Source: Cyrtodaria siliqua
Taxonomy: Eukaryota > Mollusca > Bivalvia > Adapedonta > Hiatellidae
Length of the DNA: 64,000 nt
Reading direction: 5' to 3'
Assembly: GCA_037043455.1 (NCBI GenBank)
Contig: JAWPHD010000286.1
Location: 1-64,000, forward strand
In this document: in pieces, positions 11,835-23,533 of the stretch
How the letters are laid out: each line of letters starts with the position of its first letter
How positions within the stretch are numbered: position 1 is the stretch's first letter
The notes under the pieces: model-generated
The model's input: the letters and a program-made list of their open reading frames with translations, nothing else
What the model was told of the DNA's origin: nothing
The model's database searches: none
Made by a program: the position numbers and the translations under genes

Positions 11835-12582
11835 CGCTTGTAACGTTATTCGTGGAAGCTTAGCTCCACTCCTGGATATCCAAACCTAGATGGCTTACTC
11901 CAACCCTGGATGGCTTATATCCTGGATGGCTTATATCCTGGATGGCTTAGGCTGTAATTATACATACGTTTTAGATGTCGGTTGACAAACATAACAATCT
12001 TGCATAATTACCATTACCCAAACAAATCATTATTCGATCAATATATGTAAGCTGTACTAATGATGAGTAGCAATGTATACATATTCTACAACGCCATGTA
12101 TACGCTATGTACGTCGCTGTTAATCAATGCCCCTAATACATGTAATATAAACATGATCAAATTACTCATATATTACACTCACTGAGTTATGCATGCACGC
12201 ATTTATTCTTGTCACTCATCTCATTGTTAACTAATGTTGACAATCGTGTATTACAATCACCGAGTTATACGCCAACGTTAACTAATGCACCTAATATCCA
12301 CTGTTATCAAATTAATATTGTTTTACAATTAATGATCAATTACAATAATTACATCTAATAAAGTAACTTCAAAATCATATGCTAGTCTAAAGTTATGTTT
12401 GAGAAACATCAATGCTAACCGGATGTCGTAACCGTCAAACAAGATGGCGCCGCCCACTGAATACAAATATACGATAAAAGTTTAATAAAACTACTAACCA
12501 CATGTTGCCTGTGAAATTTGCCGTCCAATCTCTGTTCCAACGAAGTACTATCGATGATCCCGGCGATAGCTAGAAGACAATG

Positions 12583-12593
12583 GGTTTTATAGC
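12583..12593 (-). promoter_or_regulatory. TATA-like box in LTR
   Basis: On the minus strand the sequence reads GCTATAAAACC. An identical site in the 5' LTR (18660-18670) is in the right orientation to transcribe the Gag-Pol frame. Assignment is by motif only. Confidence 0.45.
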
Positions 12594-12916
12594 AAACATT
12601 ACGCCCAAATCATTATTTCCCCCGTTCAGTCCGTGACAAACGTGGCTAAATCTACAGTATTGAATCTACACGACAGGCCCCTTATACAATTTTGCCGTTT
12701 AAGGAAAATATACCTATACGTTTACATGCATTAGCACAAAACTAAACTTATGACACGGCCTCTCTGGCGGCCACTTAAAATGTGCACGCTTTTACGTGTT
12801 ACATGAATAGATCATGAATATTGTGAAATTGTTTCAACTCGAACAATAGATTTTGGGTGTAACCGATACAAGAGCTATATACGACCAGTACGCTCTACCC
12901 GTGACATTTTGTGACA

Positions 12917-12930
12917 ACATCTCCCCACTT
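12917..12930 (-). other. Polypurine tract
   Basis: The minus strand reads AAGTGGGGAGATGT directly before the 3' LTR. This is the expected position and composition for the plus-strand primer of an LTR retrotransposon. Confidence 0.7.
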
Positions 12931-13201
12931 AAAGAAAGTGCTACACTTTTAAAATTCAACAAAATGATAATTAATATTTACACGTTAAGAAACTATTAAT
13001 TCTTCTGAGCAAACGAGCGACAAAACGTACAAGCTGATCGCTCAATCGCTTGAGTATGTTATCTATTACCACTGCAGTTATAACCTAACTATAATATGTA
13101 ATTACAATTTCAACACTATTCTACAATTGTACACTACCCTGTCGTAACATATACTACTATTGTACAATACACTGCAATACACTATTGTATTAAACCGGTC
13201 A

Positions 13202-16200
13202 TTATGTGCGGCGACTTAAATAGTCTGCCCCAATATTGTCCTTTCCACGGTCTATTACACCGACTTTACTGTTTCTAATAACACTACTTCCTGCCACTAC
13301 CAGAACTCCAACTTTACACATTGCATCCATCGCATTACCAGTATACTGTTTGCGAAATGGAGTAGGGTCTCTCGTTTCCCTAATCGGCTTTGCTAAAGTG
13401 TGCTTAAAGCTACACTGCACTACATCTGTTGGTCTCGACTTATCGGACCGAACAGTATTACACTCAGAGTCTAAACGACTTACCTCTCGTTTCTCTGCTA
13501 CACTAAGCATGCCCAATATGTCTACATCGGCTGCTGTTTCCTTACCTACACTAGTGGGAGAATATGTGGGACTAGTGTCCTCACTACTGTCTTCCTCACT
13601 ATCCTCAATAACTGCAACATTAACTACATTTAATACCCCTTGTTGCACATTATCGGTTCTACTGATATACTCTTTCAGCATATTCGCATGAAAGGTCTTT
13701 AACTTTCCGTTTATCTCGATACGGTAATTCATAGTGTTCACTATCCCTCTAACGTAAAACGGACCTTTCCATTGTAATAACAACTTGTTATTGTCGGTCG
13801 GGAGTAACAGTAACACCTGGTCATCTATCTTAAACTTCCTAGCTCTAGCTTTCTGGTCATAGTAGCGTTTATACTTGGTACTTGCCTTAACTAACTGACT
13901 TTGAGCTATCTTACAAGTCTCCTCTAGTTTCTCCTTCAGATCTAAAACATACTGATATGTAGTCTTAACCTCATCACTATCTACTTCACCTGCCCACATC
14001 TCTCTAAGAATCCTCATGGGACCTCTAACTGACCTACCGTACAATAACTCAAACGGAGAGAATCCTAAACTCTCTTGTGGTACCTCTCTAAATGCAAACA
14101 ATAAAGCATTGAGATACTTGTCCCAATCTTTGGGTCTCTCGGTACACATACGCCGTAACATTTGCTTTAACGTCCCGTTAAATCGTTCGACTAACCCGTT
14201 ACACATAGGGTGATATGGTGTTGTCATGATTTGACGCAAAGACAATAACCTGCTTACTTCAGCCATAAGTTCTGACGTAAACTGTGACCCACAATCAGTC
14301 AGCATTTCCTCTGGTACACCTAGCCTACTGAACATATCAACTAATGCCTCAGCTACTCTCTCAGTTTCAATTGAGGGCAATGCTACTGCCTCCGGATACC
14401 TAGTTGCATAGTCTACCATGGTTAAAATGTACCTATTTTTCCTATCCGACACTGGAAAAATTGGTCCAACTATGTCTACGGCTACCCGCTTAAATGGTGT
14501 ATCTATCAGTGGCATCTGACCTAAATGTACTTTGGTCACTCGACCTTTTGGTACTGTCCTTTGGCATACATCGCAGGACCTACAATACCTAGTTACATCT
14601 CCACTAACGCCTGGCCAATAAAATTCTGCCAATACTCTATCTGACGTTTTCTTTACGCCTAAATGACCTCCCATAATCGACTCATGAGCTACCTTAAGCA
14701 CTGTCGTTCTATACTGGGTAGGTACCACTAATTGGTGAAACTGTCTACTACCACTATCTTCAAATTCTCTGTACAATAACCTATTCTTATGTACAAACTT
14801 ACAACTACCGGACCCTTTACACTTCTTCACTACACCGTCCTTGGCCTTCACTTTACAAGGACCTAATGACTCGTCTTGAGTTTGTGCTTCTATAAACTCC
14901 GCTTTAGATATGTCACCTACGGCTGCAGGAACCTTTAATTTTCTATAAGCCTGAGCTTGCTTCTGAACCTGCGCTCTAGTCTCTACGGCATTACTTATGC
15001 TACTTCTAAAATCGGACATTACCGGAAGTGCTGAACCATCTATGTTCCCTATCGTTAAATCATACATCGGGTCATCCATACATAGTGCCTCTGTAGTCCC
15101 TTTAAAGAAAGGTGTATCTACATCTATTCTCGCTATTGGCACGTGCTCTACCGACTTATTTAGCAACATACACGGTGACTGTTTACCTACCAACTGGTCA
15201 TCCGTAACTAAACTACGCCTAACTACCACACCTGTACAACCTGTATCCCTCATTACAATTACGTCCGTGCCATTCACTCTACCGTCTGCCGTTGGAAGAT
15301 TTGCATACGGAAAGAGACATGTTCCGATCTTCGTCATTACACCATCCGCTTTTACACAACAGCTACTACTCTCGGTTTTAATAACCGGACTATTACTACC
15401 TCTGCCTCTACCTCTACCTCGGTTTTGACCACCTCTACCTCTACCGAAATTCCATGGGTTGTTAAAACCTTGGTTCGGACTACCTACATGGTTGTCCCCT
15501 CTACTATTGTCACTAAAATTGTCTACGACAGCGGACACTTTCACCGCTTTCCTACACTCATGTGAAGCATGATTTCCATTACAGTGACGACAACGAATAA
15601 AAGGTCTACCTATGTTACCACTATTGCTACCTCCTCTAGAACCCATCGAACTACCTCCACCTCTATAGTTTCCACTCTGGCCTTTCTGTTTATGATCGTC
15701 CCCTTGCCTATCTCTAAAAGTTCTGTCTTTCGACACTACATTATGAGCTCCGCCTCTAGCCTCGGCAAACTGATCTGCTTGTGTTGCCATTTCTCCTACA
15801 CTAGCTAATTTTCTTTCTTTCAGAAATAAGAACAGATCTCTACTACAAACATTGAATAGCTGGTCCCGCAACAAGAAATCTATGAGGCCCTGATAAGTCT
15901 GCGCTACTTTCCCTAACTCTAACCACCTATCTAAGTAATTTCTAGATCTACTAATAAACTGAATAAATGACTCGCCTTTCTCAGGCAGACAAGCTCTAAA
16001 CCGCTTTCTAAAACCTTCTTCAGTTAACTCAAATCTCTTTAAAAGCGCATCCTTTAACTTGTCATAGTCAAGAGCATCTACACTAGGTAATCTAGAAAAT
16101 ACATCTAAGGCCTTGCCTCTCAATAACGCACTTAAATGAACTGCCCACTTATCTTTGGTCCATTCCTGTAACTCAGCATAACGCTCGAACCGTAACAAGT

Positions 16201-16762
16201 AACTGTCCATGTTATCTTTGTCAGCATCAAAGTATGGTAACTTCGAACCTTTTACCTTCCCAGAATAACTATCTTTCCCTTCAGTTTTACTTTCCTTACT
16301 ATGTGTCTTAGCTGCTTCCAACTCTAAAGCTAACTTATGATCAAACTCTTTTTGCTCCCTTTCCATTATCATCTTAGCCTTAGCTAGTCTACCATCTGTT
16401 TCGAACCTCTCATGTTCTAACTCTTGCTTCTCCCTTACTATTCTGCTTTCATCCTCTCGCGTCTCTTTAGCTAACCTGCCTTCTAATTCTAGCTTCTCTT
16501 TATCAGCATCTAGCTTCTCTTTAGCTAATCTACTTTCTAATTCTAGCTTCTCTGTGGCTAGTCTACTTTCTTCATCTCGCTTCTCTTTAGCTAACCTACT
16601 TTCAAATTCTAGCCTATCTTTCTCTAATTCTCTTTCCTTAAGTCTAAATTCCCTTTCCCTAGCCTGTTCGTCTTTAACAAAGGTTCTAAGCTCCTCTCCA
16701 GCATACCCTAACTCCTTACCCATTTCCGTAAGATCCTTTATGGACGTCATGGTTATAGACAT
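13202..16762 (-). CDS. gag-pol: Gag-protease-integrase polyprotein, RT and most of RNase H deleted
   Basis: An uninterrupted 1186-codon frame. Residues 10-155 form a highly charged coiled coil (repeated RLAKEK). Residues 175-330 match a retrotransposon Gag/capsid region. A zinc knuckle CRHCNGNHASHEC lies at 391-403, then RG-rich sequence. A retropepsin-like motif RDTGCTG lies at 505-511. An integrase follows with an H693/H700/C730/C733 zinc finger and catalytic D763, D823 and E859 (35 residues between the last two). A GPF module lies near 1000. After it, residues 1146-1154 (DAMCKVGVL) resemble the start of a Gypsy RT, while residues 1173-1184 (GKDNIGADYLSR) resemble the end of RNase H. All RT catalytic motifs are absent. 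The order implies an integrase-first, Gmr1-like ancestor with an in-frame deletion. Confidence 0.92.
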   Translation of the reverse strand: MSITMTSIKDLTEMGKELGYAGEELRTFVKDEQAREREFRLKERELEKDRLEFESRLAKEKRDEESRLATEKLELESRLAKEKLDADKEKLELEGRLAKETREDESRIVREKQELEHERFETDGRLAKAKMIMEREQKEFDHKLALELEAAKTHSKESKTEGKDSYSGKVKGSKLPYFDADKDNMDSYLLRFERYAELQEWTKDKWAVHLSALLRGKALDVFSRLPSVDALDYDKLKDALLKRFELTEEGFRKRFRACLPEKGESFIQFISRSRNYLDRWLELGKVAQTYQGLIDFLLRDQLFNVCSRDLFLFLKERKLASVGEMATQADQFAEARGGAHNVVSKDRTFRDRQGDDHKQKGQSGNYRGGGSSMGSRGGSNSGNIGRPFIRCRHCNGNHASHECRKAVKVSAVVDNFSDNSRGDNHVGSPNQGFNNPWNFGRGRGGQNRGRGRGRGSNSPVIKTESSSCCVKADGVMTKIGTCLFPYANLPTADGRVNGTDVIVMRDTGCTGVVVRRSLVTDDQLVGKQSPCMLLNKSVEHVPIARIDVDTPFFKGTTEALCMDDPMYDLTIGNIDGSALPVMSDFRSSISNAVETRAQVQKQAQAYRKLKVPAAVGDISKAEFIEAQTQDESLGPCKVKAKDGVVKKCKGSGSCKFVHKNRLLYREFEDSGSRQFHQLVVPTQYRTTVLKVAHESIMGGHLGVKKTSDRVLAEFYWPGVSGDVTRYCRSCDVCQRTVPKGRVTKVHLGQMPLIDTPFKRVAVDIVGPIFPVSDRKNRYILTMVDYATRYPEAVALPSIETERVAEALVDMFSRLGVPEEMLTDCGSQFTSELMAEVSRLLSLRQIMTTPYHPMCNGLVERFNGTLKQMLRRMCTERPKDWDKYLNALLFAFREVPQESLGFSPFELLYGRSVRGPMRILREMWAGEVDSDEVKTTYQYVLDLKEKLEETCKIAQSQLVKASTKYKRYYDQKARARKFKIDDQVLLLLPTDNNKLLLQWKGPFYVRGIVNTMNYRIEINGKLKTFHANMLKEYISRTDNVQQGVLNVVNVAVIEDSEEDSSEDTSPTYSPTSVGKETAADVDILGMLSVAEKREVSRLDSECNTVRSDKSRPTDVVQCSFKHTLAKPIRETRDPTPFRKQYTGNAMDAMCKVGVLVVAGSSVIRNSKVGVIDRGKDNIGADYLSRRT

Positions 16763-17410
16763 TGTGAACTACACACTACAATAATTACAATACACACGTC
16801 ACTAATAATTCTACTCAACTAACTACTAATGGTAAGTCACTGTGTCCTCAGTAAATACCTGGGCATCATCATAGGACAAGGTACATACACATTTGTACTA
16901 GCGCTAACTCCTAACGGTTATGTATAGATAGTATCTAGCTTCCACACAACATATACACTACATAAAATATCTATATTTGATATTGGACATAACCTTAAAC
17001 AATCATAGAAATGTGCATAACATGTACATGTATATTTACTTCTCCCATCAATATAAGTATACTCGAGTGTCACAACATGAGTAGAACGTCTTGTTCGCCA
17101 ACCTAATTGGATACTATGTGTATATCAAGGGAGGTAAAACAAACACCCAAATTATTGAGCAAAAGTGCCTCAGACCCACTCGTGTAGACCACTGCGACCT
17201 CGCGCCAAGGAAAGAACGGACAAAACAACAGTTTGGACTCACCCTACCCTTGTCGTGTCTTGACTTGTCTTCCAAGCTGTGGCCGTGATCGTCGACAGTC
17301 GCCTTGATGGATCAGAGGGTGGTACACAATTCTAAAATAATAAGTAGAGATTTAGTATATCATAATAAAGATCACTTATTGATTCATTCCCTCCGTAGTC
17401 GCCCAAAATC
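16763..17410 (-). other. 5' leader of the Gypsy element
   Basis: About 0.65 kb between the 5' LTR and the Gag start, with no long frame on the element's strand. It would hold the untranslated leader and any packaging signal. None can be identified by eye. Confidence 0.6.
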
Positions 17411-17430
17411 CCACTACTCTGAAAACCAGT
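17411..17430 (-). other. Primer-binding-like site
   Basis: Minus strand after the 5' LTR reads AC then TGGTTTTCAGAGTAGTGG. A TGG start two bases from the LTR suits a tRNA 3' CCA primer. The tRNA identity was not resolved. Confidence 0.5.
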
Positions 17431-17677
17431 TGTCACAGGATGACCTTAGTGGTATGGCTAACTCAGGAAAGAATCAATGACGGTGAATGCATTTACATAA
17501 ATTTAATGCAACTTTTAAAATATGTTTAATATATATACAATTATCTAAAAAACAAGTGAATACACAAATGAACTATGAAAAGAATGTTCTCCTGAACGTT
17601 TAAGACGTTCTTAGTATTGTTATAAATACTGAATGTCTAAGACACTAAAGTGTTGTTAAAGCTATAACAATGTTGAT

Positions 17678-17911
17678 CTAGCGCGATAACTGTGATGCGC
17701 GAGAGCTCATGAAGATGATGATGCGCGAATTCAATGGATGATTGTCATCAAATGCCTTCTGTAAGGGTTGATGACGCGATGCAATGACAGTTAATCTCCA
17801 CTGAGATTGTGAATGATATTCCTCCAGTGAGGACTGGTAACGGGCCCACCTTGTGTCCCGGGGGTTATCGTTAGTAAAACCTGGCTGCGCAGGTACGGGG
17901 ACCGTCTCCAC
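17678..17911 (-). CDS. Small open frame inside the LTR, second copy
   Basis: Identical to the 77-codon frame at 11601-11834. It lies about 1.1 kb into the 5' LTR, roughly 0.75 kb downstream of the TATA-like box, so it could be on the transcript ahead of Gag. Function unknown, and possibly not a gene. Confidence 0.2.
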   Translation of the reverse strand: METVPVPAQPGFTNDNPRDTRWARYQSSLEEYHSQSQWRLTVIASRHQPLQKAFDDNHPLNSRIIIFMSSRASQLSR

Positions 17912-18659
17912 CGCTTGTAACGTTATTCGTGGAAGCTTAGCTCCACTCCTGGATATCCAAACCTAGATGGCTTACTCCAACCCTGGATGGCTTATATCCT
18001 GGATGGCTTATATCCTGGATGGCTTAGGCTGTAATTATACATACGTTTTAGATGTCGGTTGACAAACATAACAATCTTGCATAATTACCATTACCCAAAC
18101 AAATCATTATTCGATCAATATATGTAAGCTGTACTAATGATGAGTAGCAATGTATACATATTCTACAACGCCATGTATACGCTATGTACGTCGCTGTTAA
18201 TCAATGCCCCTAATACATGTAATATAAACATGATCAAATTACTCATATATTACACTCACTGAGTTATGCATGCACGCATTTATTCTTGTCACTCATCTCA
18301 TTGTTAACTAATGTTGACAATCGTGTATTACAATCACCGAGTTATACGCCAACGTTAACTAATGCACCTAATATCCACTGTTATCAAATTAATATTGTTT
18401 TACAATTAATGATCAATTACAATAATTACATCTAATAAAGTAACTTCAAAATCATATGCTAGTCTAAAGTTATGTTTGAGAAACATCAATGCTAACCGGA
18501 TGTCGTAACCGTCAAACAAGATGGCGCCGCCCACTGAATACAAATATACGATAAAAGTTTAATAAAACTACTAACCACATGTTGCCTGTGAAATTTGCCG
18601 TCCAATCTCTGTTCCAACGAAGTACTATCGATGATCCCGGCGATAGCTAGAAGACAATG

Positions 18660-18670
18660 GGTTTTATAGC
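18660..18670 (-). promoter_or_regulatory. TATA-like box in 5' LTR
   Basis: Same GCTATAAAACC site as in the 3' LTR. It is the likely promoter of the element on grounds of position and motif alone. Confidence 0.45.
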
Positions 18671-18998
18671 AAACATTACGCCCAAATCATTATTTCCCCC
18701 GTTCAGTCCGTGACAAACGTGGCTAAATCTACAGTATTGAATCTACACGACAGGCCCCTTATACAATTTTGCCGTTTAAGGAAAATATACCTATACGTTT
18801 ACATGCATTAGCACAAAACTAAACTTATGACACGGCCTCTCTGGCGGCCACTTAAAATGTGCACGCTTTTACGTGTTACATGAATAGATCATGAATATTG
18901 TGAAATTGTTTCAACTCGAACAATAGATTTTGGGTGTAACCGATACAAGAGCTATATACGACCAGTACGCTCTACCCGTGACATTTTGTGACAATCAT

Positions 18999-20029
18999 GA
19001 AAATCTCTTCATTCAAATGTACGAGACCGACTCAAAGAATTACATTTCGGAAATGGGGGCGGATTAAACAAATAATCTATAGAACATTTCATCTACAATC
19101 TAAGTTGTGGAATAAAGTGCAGAAAATTTTGCATTCCTATATTACATGAAAATGTGTGAAGTAATAAAGAAAATATGAAAAAAATCTTACTTCGAAGCTG
19201 GATGTATTTCCGTCTGTTACGCCATTTTGAAATCACCCTGTCTAAGCTTTTATATATTTACGAAAAAAAAATAAGTACCCCCTTTTTTTGCTGGTATTCC
19301 CATAGGCCAGTTTTTGAGGGCTTAGGACAGTTTGAACTTTGCTGTAATTAAACAATGTTTGATTTTTTTAAGCACGCTTCACTGAGTACTAACTATTCTT
19401 TTAAACAGTTTCAAATTTTGCCAAGCAATACTCTTTTATGGATGCTATGGAAACCTTAAAAGGAGGTAATTTGATGAGTTTTGATAATCAAAAGCTGCTA
19501 CCTACACAATCGGTGTTGTGTTTTTCTGTGATTTTCATTCGAAAACAACGTATAGAGAATATTGTCTTGGACAAATTGAGGTAATGTTTGTAGATTTTAT
19601 GTGTGTTTACCAAAAATGCATGGTTTAAGAAAAAGGGGTATAACTTTTGTTTCGACTACTGGTGGTGGTCGATCTAATTACTCTTTATATATTATTTATT
19701 AATTCCTGTTTTTCTGTCTATATAATAAGGAAGAGAAAAAGTTGATAACGTTGATTCGTGACTTCCGGTTTGACAACGTAAACATCGAGCGGACATCGCT
19801 GATAGAAAAAAATATTTTTTTCTCATCTACTACCGATAGATTTTGGACTTTGATGACAGATACCGAGGAACTAACGACCCCGGTCCTTACGGTATTTGTG
19901 ATTGTGAAATTCTGACTTTGATTTCGTGAATTTTGAATGATGCCCACTTTACGTGCGATAACCCAGTGGGTGGGGTAGACACATTGGTATAAATAATCTC
20001 ACCGCCGCTATATGGAACTTTTTTCGTTA
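18999..20029. other. No recognisable gene
   Basis: AT-rich flank between the Gypsy element and the LINE. One 82-codon minus-strand frame (19699-19947) shows no domain and is probably chance. Confidence 0.5.
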
Positions 20030-23000
20030 CGCATGAATAAATAGCCGATATAAGAGATGTTCGAACTCCGTTTCAACAGCTGAGTGAGTAACGGTTTTGT
20101 ACAACAATCAGTATTGTTAAATATATAAGCCTATAACTGGACAACTATCGACGCACTCATTGTTGGTCGTATGGCCTTACCAGCTTTAATGCCGCCTCTA
20201 TAAAATCAAAGTACTTAAACTACCGTATATTGCCTACAGAAAAAGCATTGGTCTTGCCATACGATAACGATAACTATGGATACCTCGTACGACACTGATG
20301 AAACCTGTCCAAAGCAGCTAATTAACTCAAAACTTTATTCGCCAATGAGTTGCTGTCGTTATGTAAAGATGATGCAGGAACACCAAACATGTATCGACTC
20401 CACTTAGCTAGTCAAGCGAGACAATACCCAGAATGTCCGAAAACGCGACTTGTTAATAGGAAAAGATCCGGAAAAACCTCCAAAGAAGCCAAATTAGCTG
20501 AAGATTGTTGCATCTTATACGCCTTCATTGATGGTGATCGATCACGTGAAATAATCGATGTATTCTCCACTGTTCACTGTAGTGATGATACATTAAACGA
20601 ATCGCTAATTCCTTGTGCTCAGCAACAATATTTCACTGTCACAACCTTCCAGACTGAAGAACAAACGCGCCAACAATTCGAATGTCCCGACATCATAGCC
20701 ATTCTAATGAAAATGAAAGTTCGTATGGACGTATCTTACCTTGCTCAAAGGAGAAATGAAGATGCCCAGTTAATGCTAGAGCTTAAGACCGATATGGCAG
20801 CAGCAACAACAAATCTACGACAGATTAACTCGACCGTATCTAGTATTCGCGCGAAAGTCTGCGACGATGGCAACAGTAAAATAGACAAACTACAATCTGA
20901 AATATGCTCATTGAGCTCGACACTCGGTGTAATAAACAAAAAGGTAAATGACGCAAAACTCCATGGGTCCTTACCACAGCCATCTGAAATTCGTGTACTG
21001 GAACCATCATATATCACAAAGGACGCGGATAAAGCACCAATCAGCAGTAAGCTAAATGTTACACAAAAAGCAGATATGACTGTCCTTACTTCTCCACCAG
21101 GAAGAGGCAAATTACTGTCAACGGCTGAGAGAGCCAAAACGTTTACCCAAGCATGTTCTCAGCCTAGCACTCCTAGCAATGCTACAAATAAAATAGTACT
21201 GCCTAAATAAAAACTCTGAAACTAGGACTAAGATAATACCACCTCCAGTCACAGCAAGTAAAGCGACCTCGTTACGGCAAACCCCGCCAACCGATTCTCT
21301 CAACAGAAATCGACCAACAGACAGTAGCATTAGTCAGGCTGCAGAGAACTCGGACAGCGCTACTGCCGATCCTGGTCGCTTTACTGCCGTGCGCCGGAAA
21401 AGGGTTTCGACATTTTTTCTTGGTAATTTTGAAACAGACGTAACTGCAGGTGACTTCTACGATTATCTTGAAACCAAGGGTATGAAAATAACGCATCTGA
21501 AACTGTTTTATAATACATTTAGCACATCTGCCAGAATTAATATCCCAAGTGAGTACGACGAAATTGTATTGGGTAAACGTTTTTGGCCGAATGATATTAT
21601 AGTGAGACGTTGGGTAAACAGGTCCGAGTGGACGAAGGACAGGGACGACAAAAGACGAAATACAGACGGTAATGAGAGGGAGAACTATGAAAGACCCCGA
21701 CGACGCCGTAAAAACGTGAACGATGAGAATTATACACAGAGGGCTCATGAAATACCTAATGATTTATACAGACGAAACTACCAAGACGATAGTGAATATA
21801 AGCATAGGTCACGCGACTCTTATGAACATAACCCTCGTGACAATCGGTATTATGAGGAGGACAGTATAGACGTACGTAACGACAGCAACAGCGAGACAAA
21901 TGAACACAATGCACATGGTTACTGGTCGGACAAGTTGAAACGTGACAAACTTGATCAATGCACGTGGCCTGGTGGTCACGATTATTGATTTGTATGATAT
22001 TATTAGTGCACACTAAAGACGTGTATACCAAATGCTTCACAGTATGCGCTCATTGTATATATATTACTTAGTTATGTAACTGTCATTATTATGTTGGAAT
22101 GTACGTGGTATTATGTCTTCAGCGTATCCACTTTCTTGCATGTTGCAAGACTACAGCATTGATATTGCCCTAACATGTGAACACAAATTGTTCTCACACT
22201 CTAAAGACTTCTTAAACAGTATTCATCAAGATTATTCTGCGCTATCCATTGAGACAAACCCTCAGAATATATATAGTCGTGCAACATGTGGGCAAGGAGG
22301 TGCAGCTTTCCTGTATAAATCTAACCTTCAACCATATATATCAAGAATCGATGATATTGAAAGCTAACGCATTATCGGCATTCGGGTGAACCTGCACAAC
22401 AGCAATCCGTTGTATATTTTGTGTGCATATTTGCCCGCTGATAGTGCAATTATACCTTTTCAAGAAGCAATTAGTGAGTTACATGCCCTTACCTCGTTCT
22501 ATTCCCCACAAGGTAACATTATAGTTGCTGGCGATTTTAACGCACAAATCATTAATGACACGTTCTCTGTACCGTCAGGATCGCTTGCGAAATCAAGGTT
22601 ATTCTCAAACTGTGTAAACGAAAATAGCCTCCCTCCGATAAATTTATCTCTTAAAAGAGATGGCCCTGACTACAGCTTTATTCCTACGAAAGCAATGATC
22701 GACCATGTTCTCGCTGACCAAAATACGCTACCATGGTTTAAAATGTTTACCATACTGGATGAAACTACAGTAGTTTCCTCCGACCATCTGCCGTTTATTA
22801 CTACTCTTGATGTGCCTATATATACCGCAAATACGTTTTCAGTCCCGCCTGTGGGTATAACATGGAACAAAATAACGGAAAAGCATATAGCTGACTATCA
22901 ATGCGAAATAGCACTACAACTACAGTGCATAGAAACGCAGTATGATTCCCTAACAGTTGACAATATTTCGACCTCTATTGTAGGAGCGCTCCATTTTGTA

Positions 23001-23533
23001 GCCGTTAAAACACTCCCAAAGAGCAAGTTTAGCAAACATGCTAAGCCGTATTGGACTCCAGATGTAAAAGAGGCTCACACTGTATCTAGACACTTCCGAC
23101 GCATCATATCGTGATTATAAACGTGCGAAATCCCAGTTTCGTAGAATCCAGCGAATAGAATCTGAGAAATATCAATATCAAATGTACGCCGAATTAGATG
23201 AAGCGGCAGAACTTGATTATAGGATATTCTGGAAATTGCTTCGCAAACGCAATAGAACGAGTCCAGTCACATGCCACGAGCTAATAATTGATGGAGTAAC
23301 ATATAGCCTGGAAAGCGCTGTTGTTGACGGATTTGCAGCCCACTTTAAAACATTATTCGAGGAAAGTAAGACTGAAAGCGCTCTTGAAAACTTTGTGCAA
23401 TCAATAAAAACGCGCATAAAGAACTTTGAGCAGGAAAATAGTGATGCACACTTTACAATCTTAGAGTCCAATATCAACCATGACGACATCGCGAAAATTG
23501 TGAAGAACTTAAAAACACATTTCGAGCCTATTG
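20030..23533 (+). mobile_element. APE-type LINE, 5' half only
   Basis: Two frames in LINE order are present: an ORF1 nucleic-acid-binding protein, then an ORF2 with an AP-type endonuclease and the linker leading to reverse transcriptase. The polymerase and 3' end are missing. The element stops at about 23533, where unrelated repeat sequence begins. Only about three inactivating lesions (two in ORF1, a stop and a shift in ORF2) are seen, so decay is moderate. Retaining a 5' end while losing the 3' half is the reverse of usual LINE truncation. Confidence 0.8.
20277..21988 (+). pseudogene. LINE ORF1 (coiled coil plus RRM-like C-terminal domain)
   Basis: Three consecutive frames make one gene of about 570 codons: an ATG at 20277, a long open stretch 20350-21210, and a continuation from about 21220 to 21988. 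The junctions near 20346 and 21210 look like single-base frameshifts. The middle part has a long helical, probably coiled-coil stretch around 20750-20970. The last part holds the motif FFLGNFETDVTAGDF...RFWPNDIIVRRW, the C-terminal nucleic-acid-binding fold common to ORF1 proteins of CR1/L2-like LINEs. It ends in an Arg/Asp-rich tail. In the family this protein binds element RNA. Clade assignment is inference. Confidence 0.7.

Larger units (their letters stand above)
11354..12916 (-). repeat. 3' LTR of the Gypsy element
   Basis: TGTCACAGG start and TGTGACA end on the plus strand, with short inverted tips. Contains tandem GATGGCTTATATCCTG units near 11885-11950 and a TATA-like box read on the minus strand (12583-12593). 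Same length as the other LTR. Confidence 0.93.
11354..18993 (-). mobile_element. Complete Ty3/Gypsy LTR retrotransposon lacking reverse transcriptase
   Basis: A 7640-bp element on the minus strand with two 1563-bp LTRs (TGTCACA...TGTGACA), an ATCAT target duplication (11349-11353 and 18994-18998), a TGG-starting primer-binding-like site, a purine tract and one long uninterrupted Gag-protease-integrase frame. The constant 6077-bp offset between the LTRs means no insertion or deletion distinguishes them, and I noticed no substitutions when reading them side by side. Insertion was therefore recent. The RT and most of RNase H are missing, so enzymes must have come from another element. Confidence 0.93.
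17431..18993 (-). repeat. 5' LTR of the Gypsy element
   Basis: Exactly 1563 bp like its partner, TG...CA bounded. Because the element is on the minus strand, this right-hand LTR is the promoter-bearing one. The ATCAT duplication follows immediately at 18994. Confidence 0.93.

Noticed and set aside
13236..13691. Plus-strand frames opposite the Gag-Pol gene (also at 14016, 14997, 15569, 16554)
   Set aside because: They are shadow frames of the minus-strand polyprotein, with no domain of their own.
21272..21748. A 158-codon minus-strand frame
   Set aside because: It overlaps the LINE ORF1 C-terminal domain on the plus strand, whose motifs are recognisable. The minus frame is a shadow.
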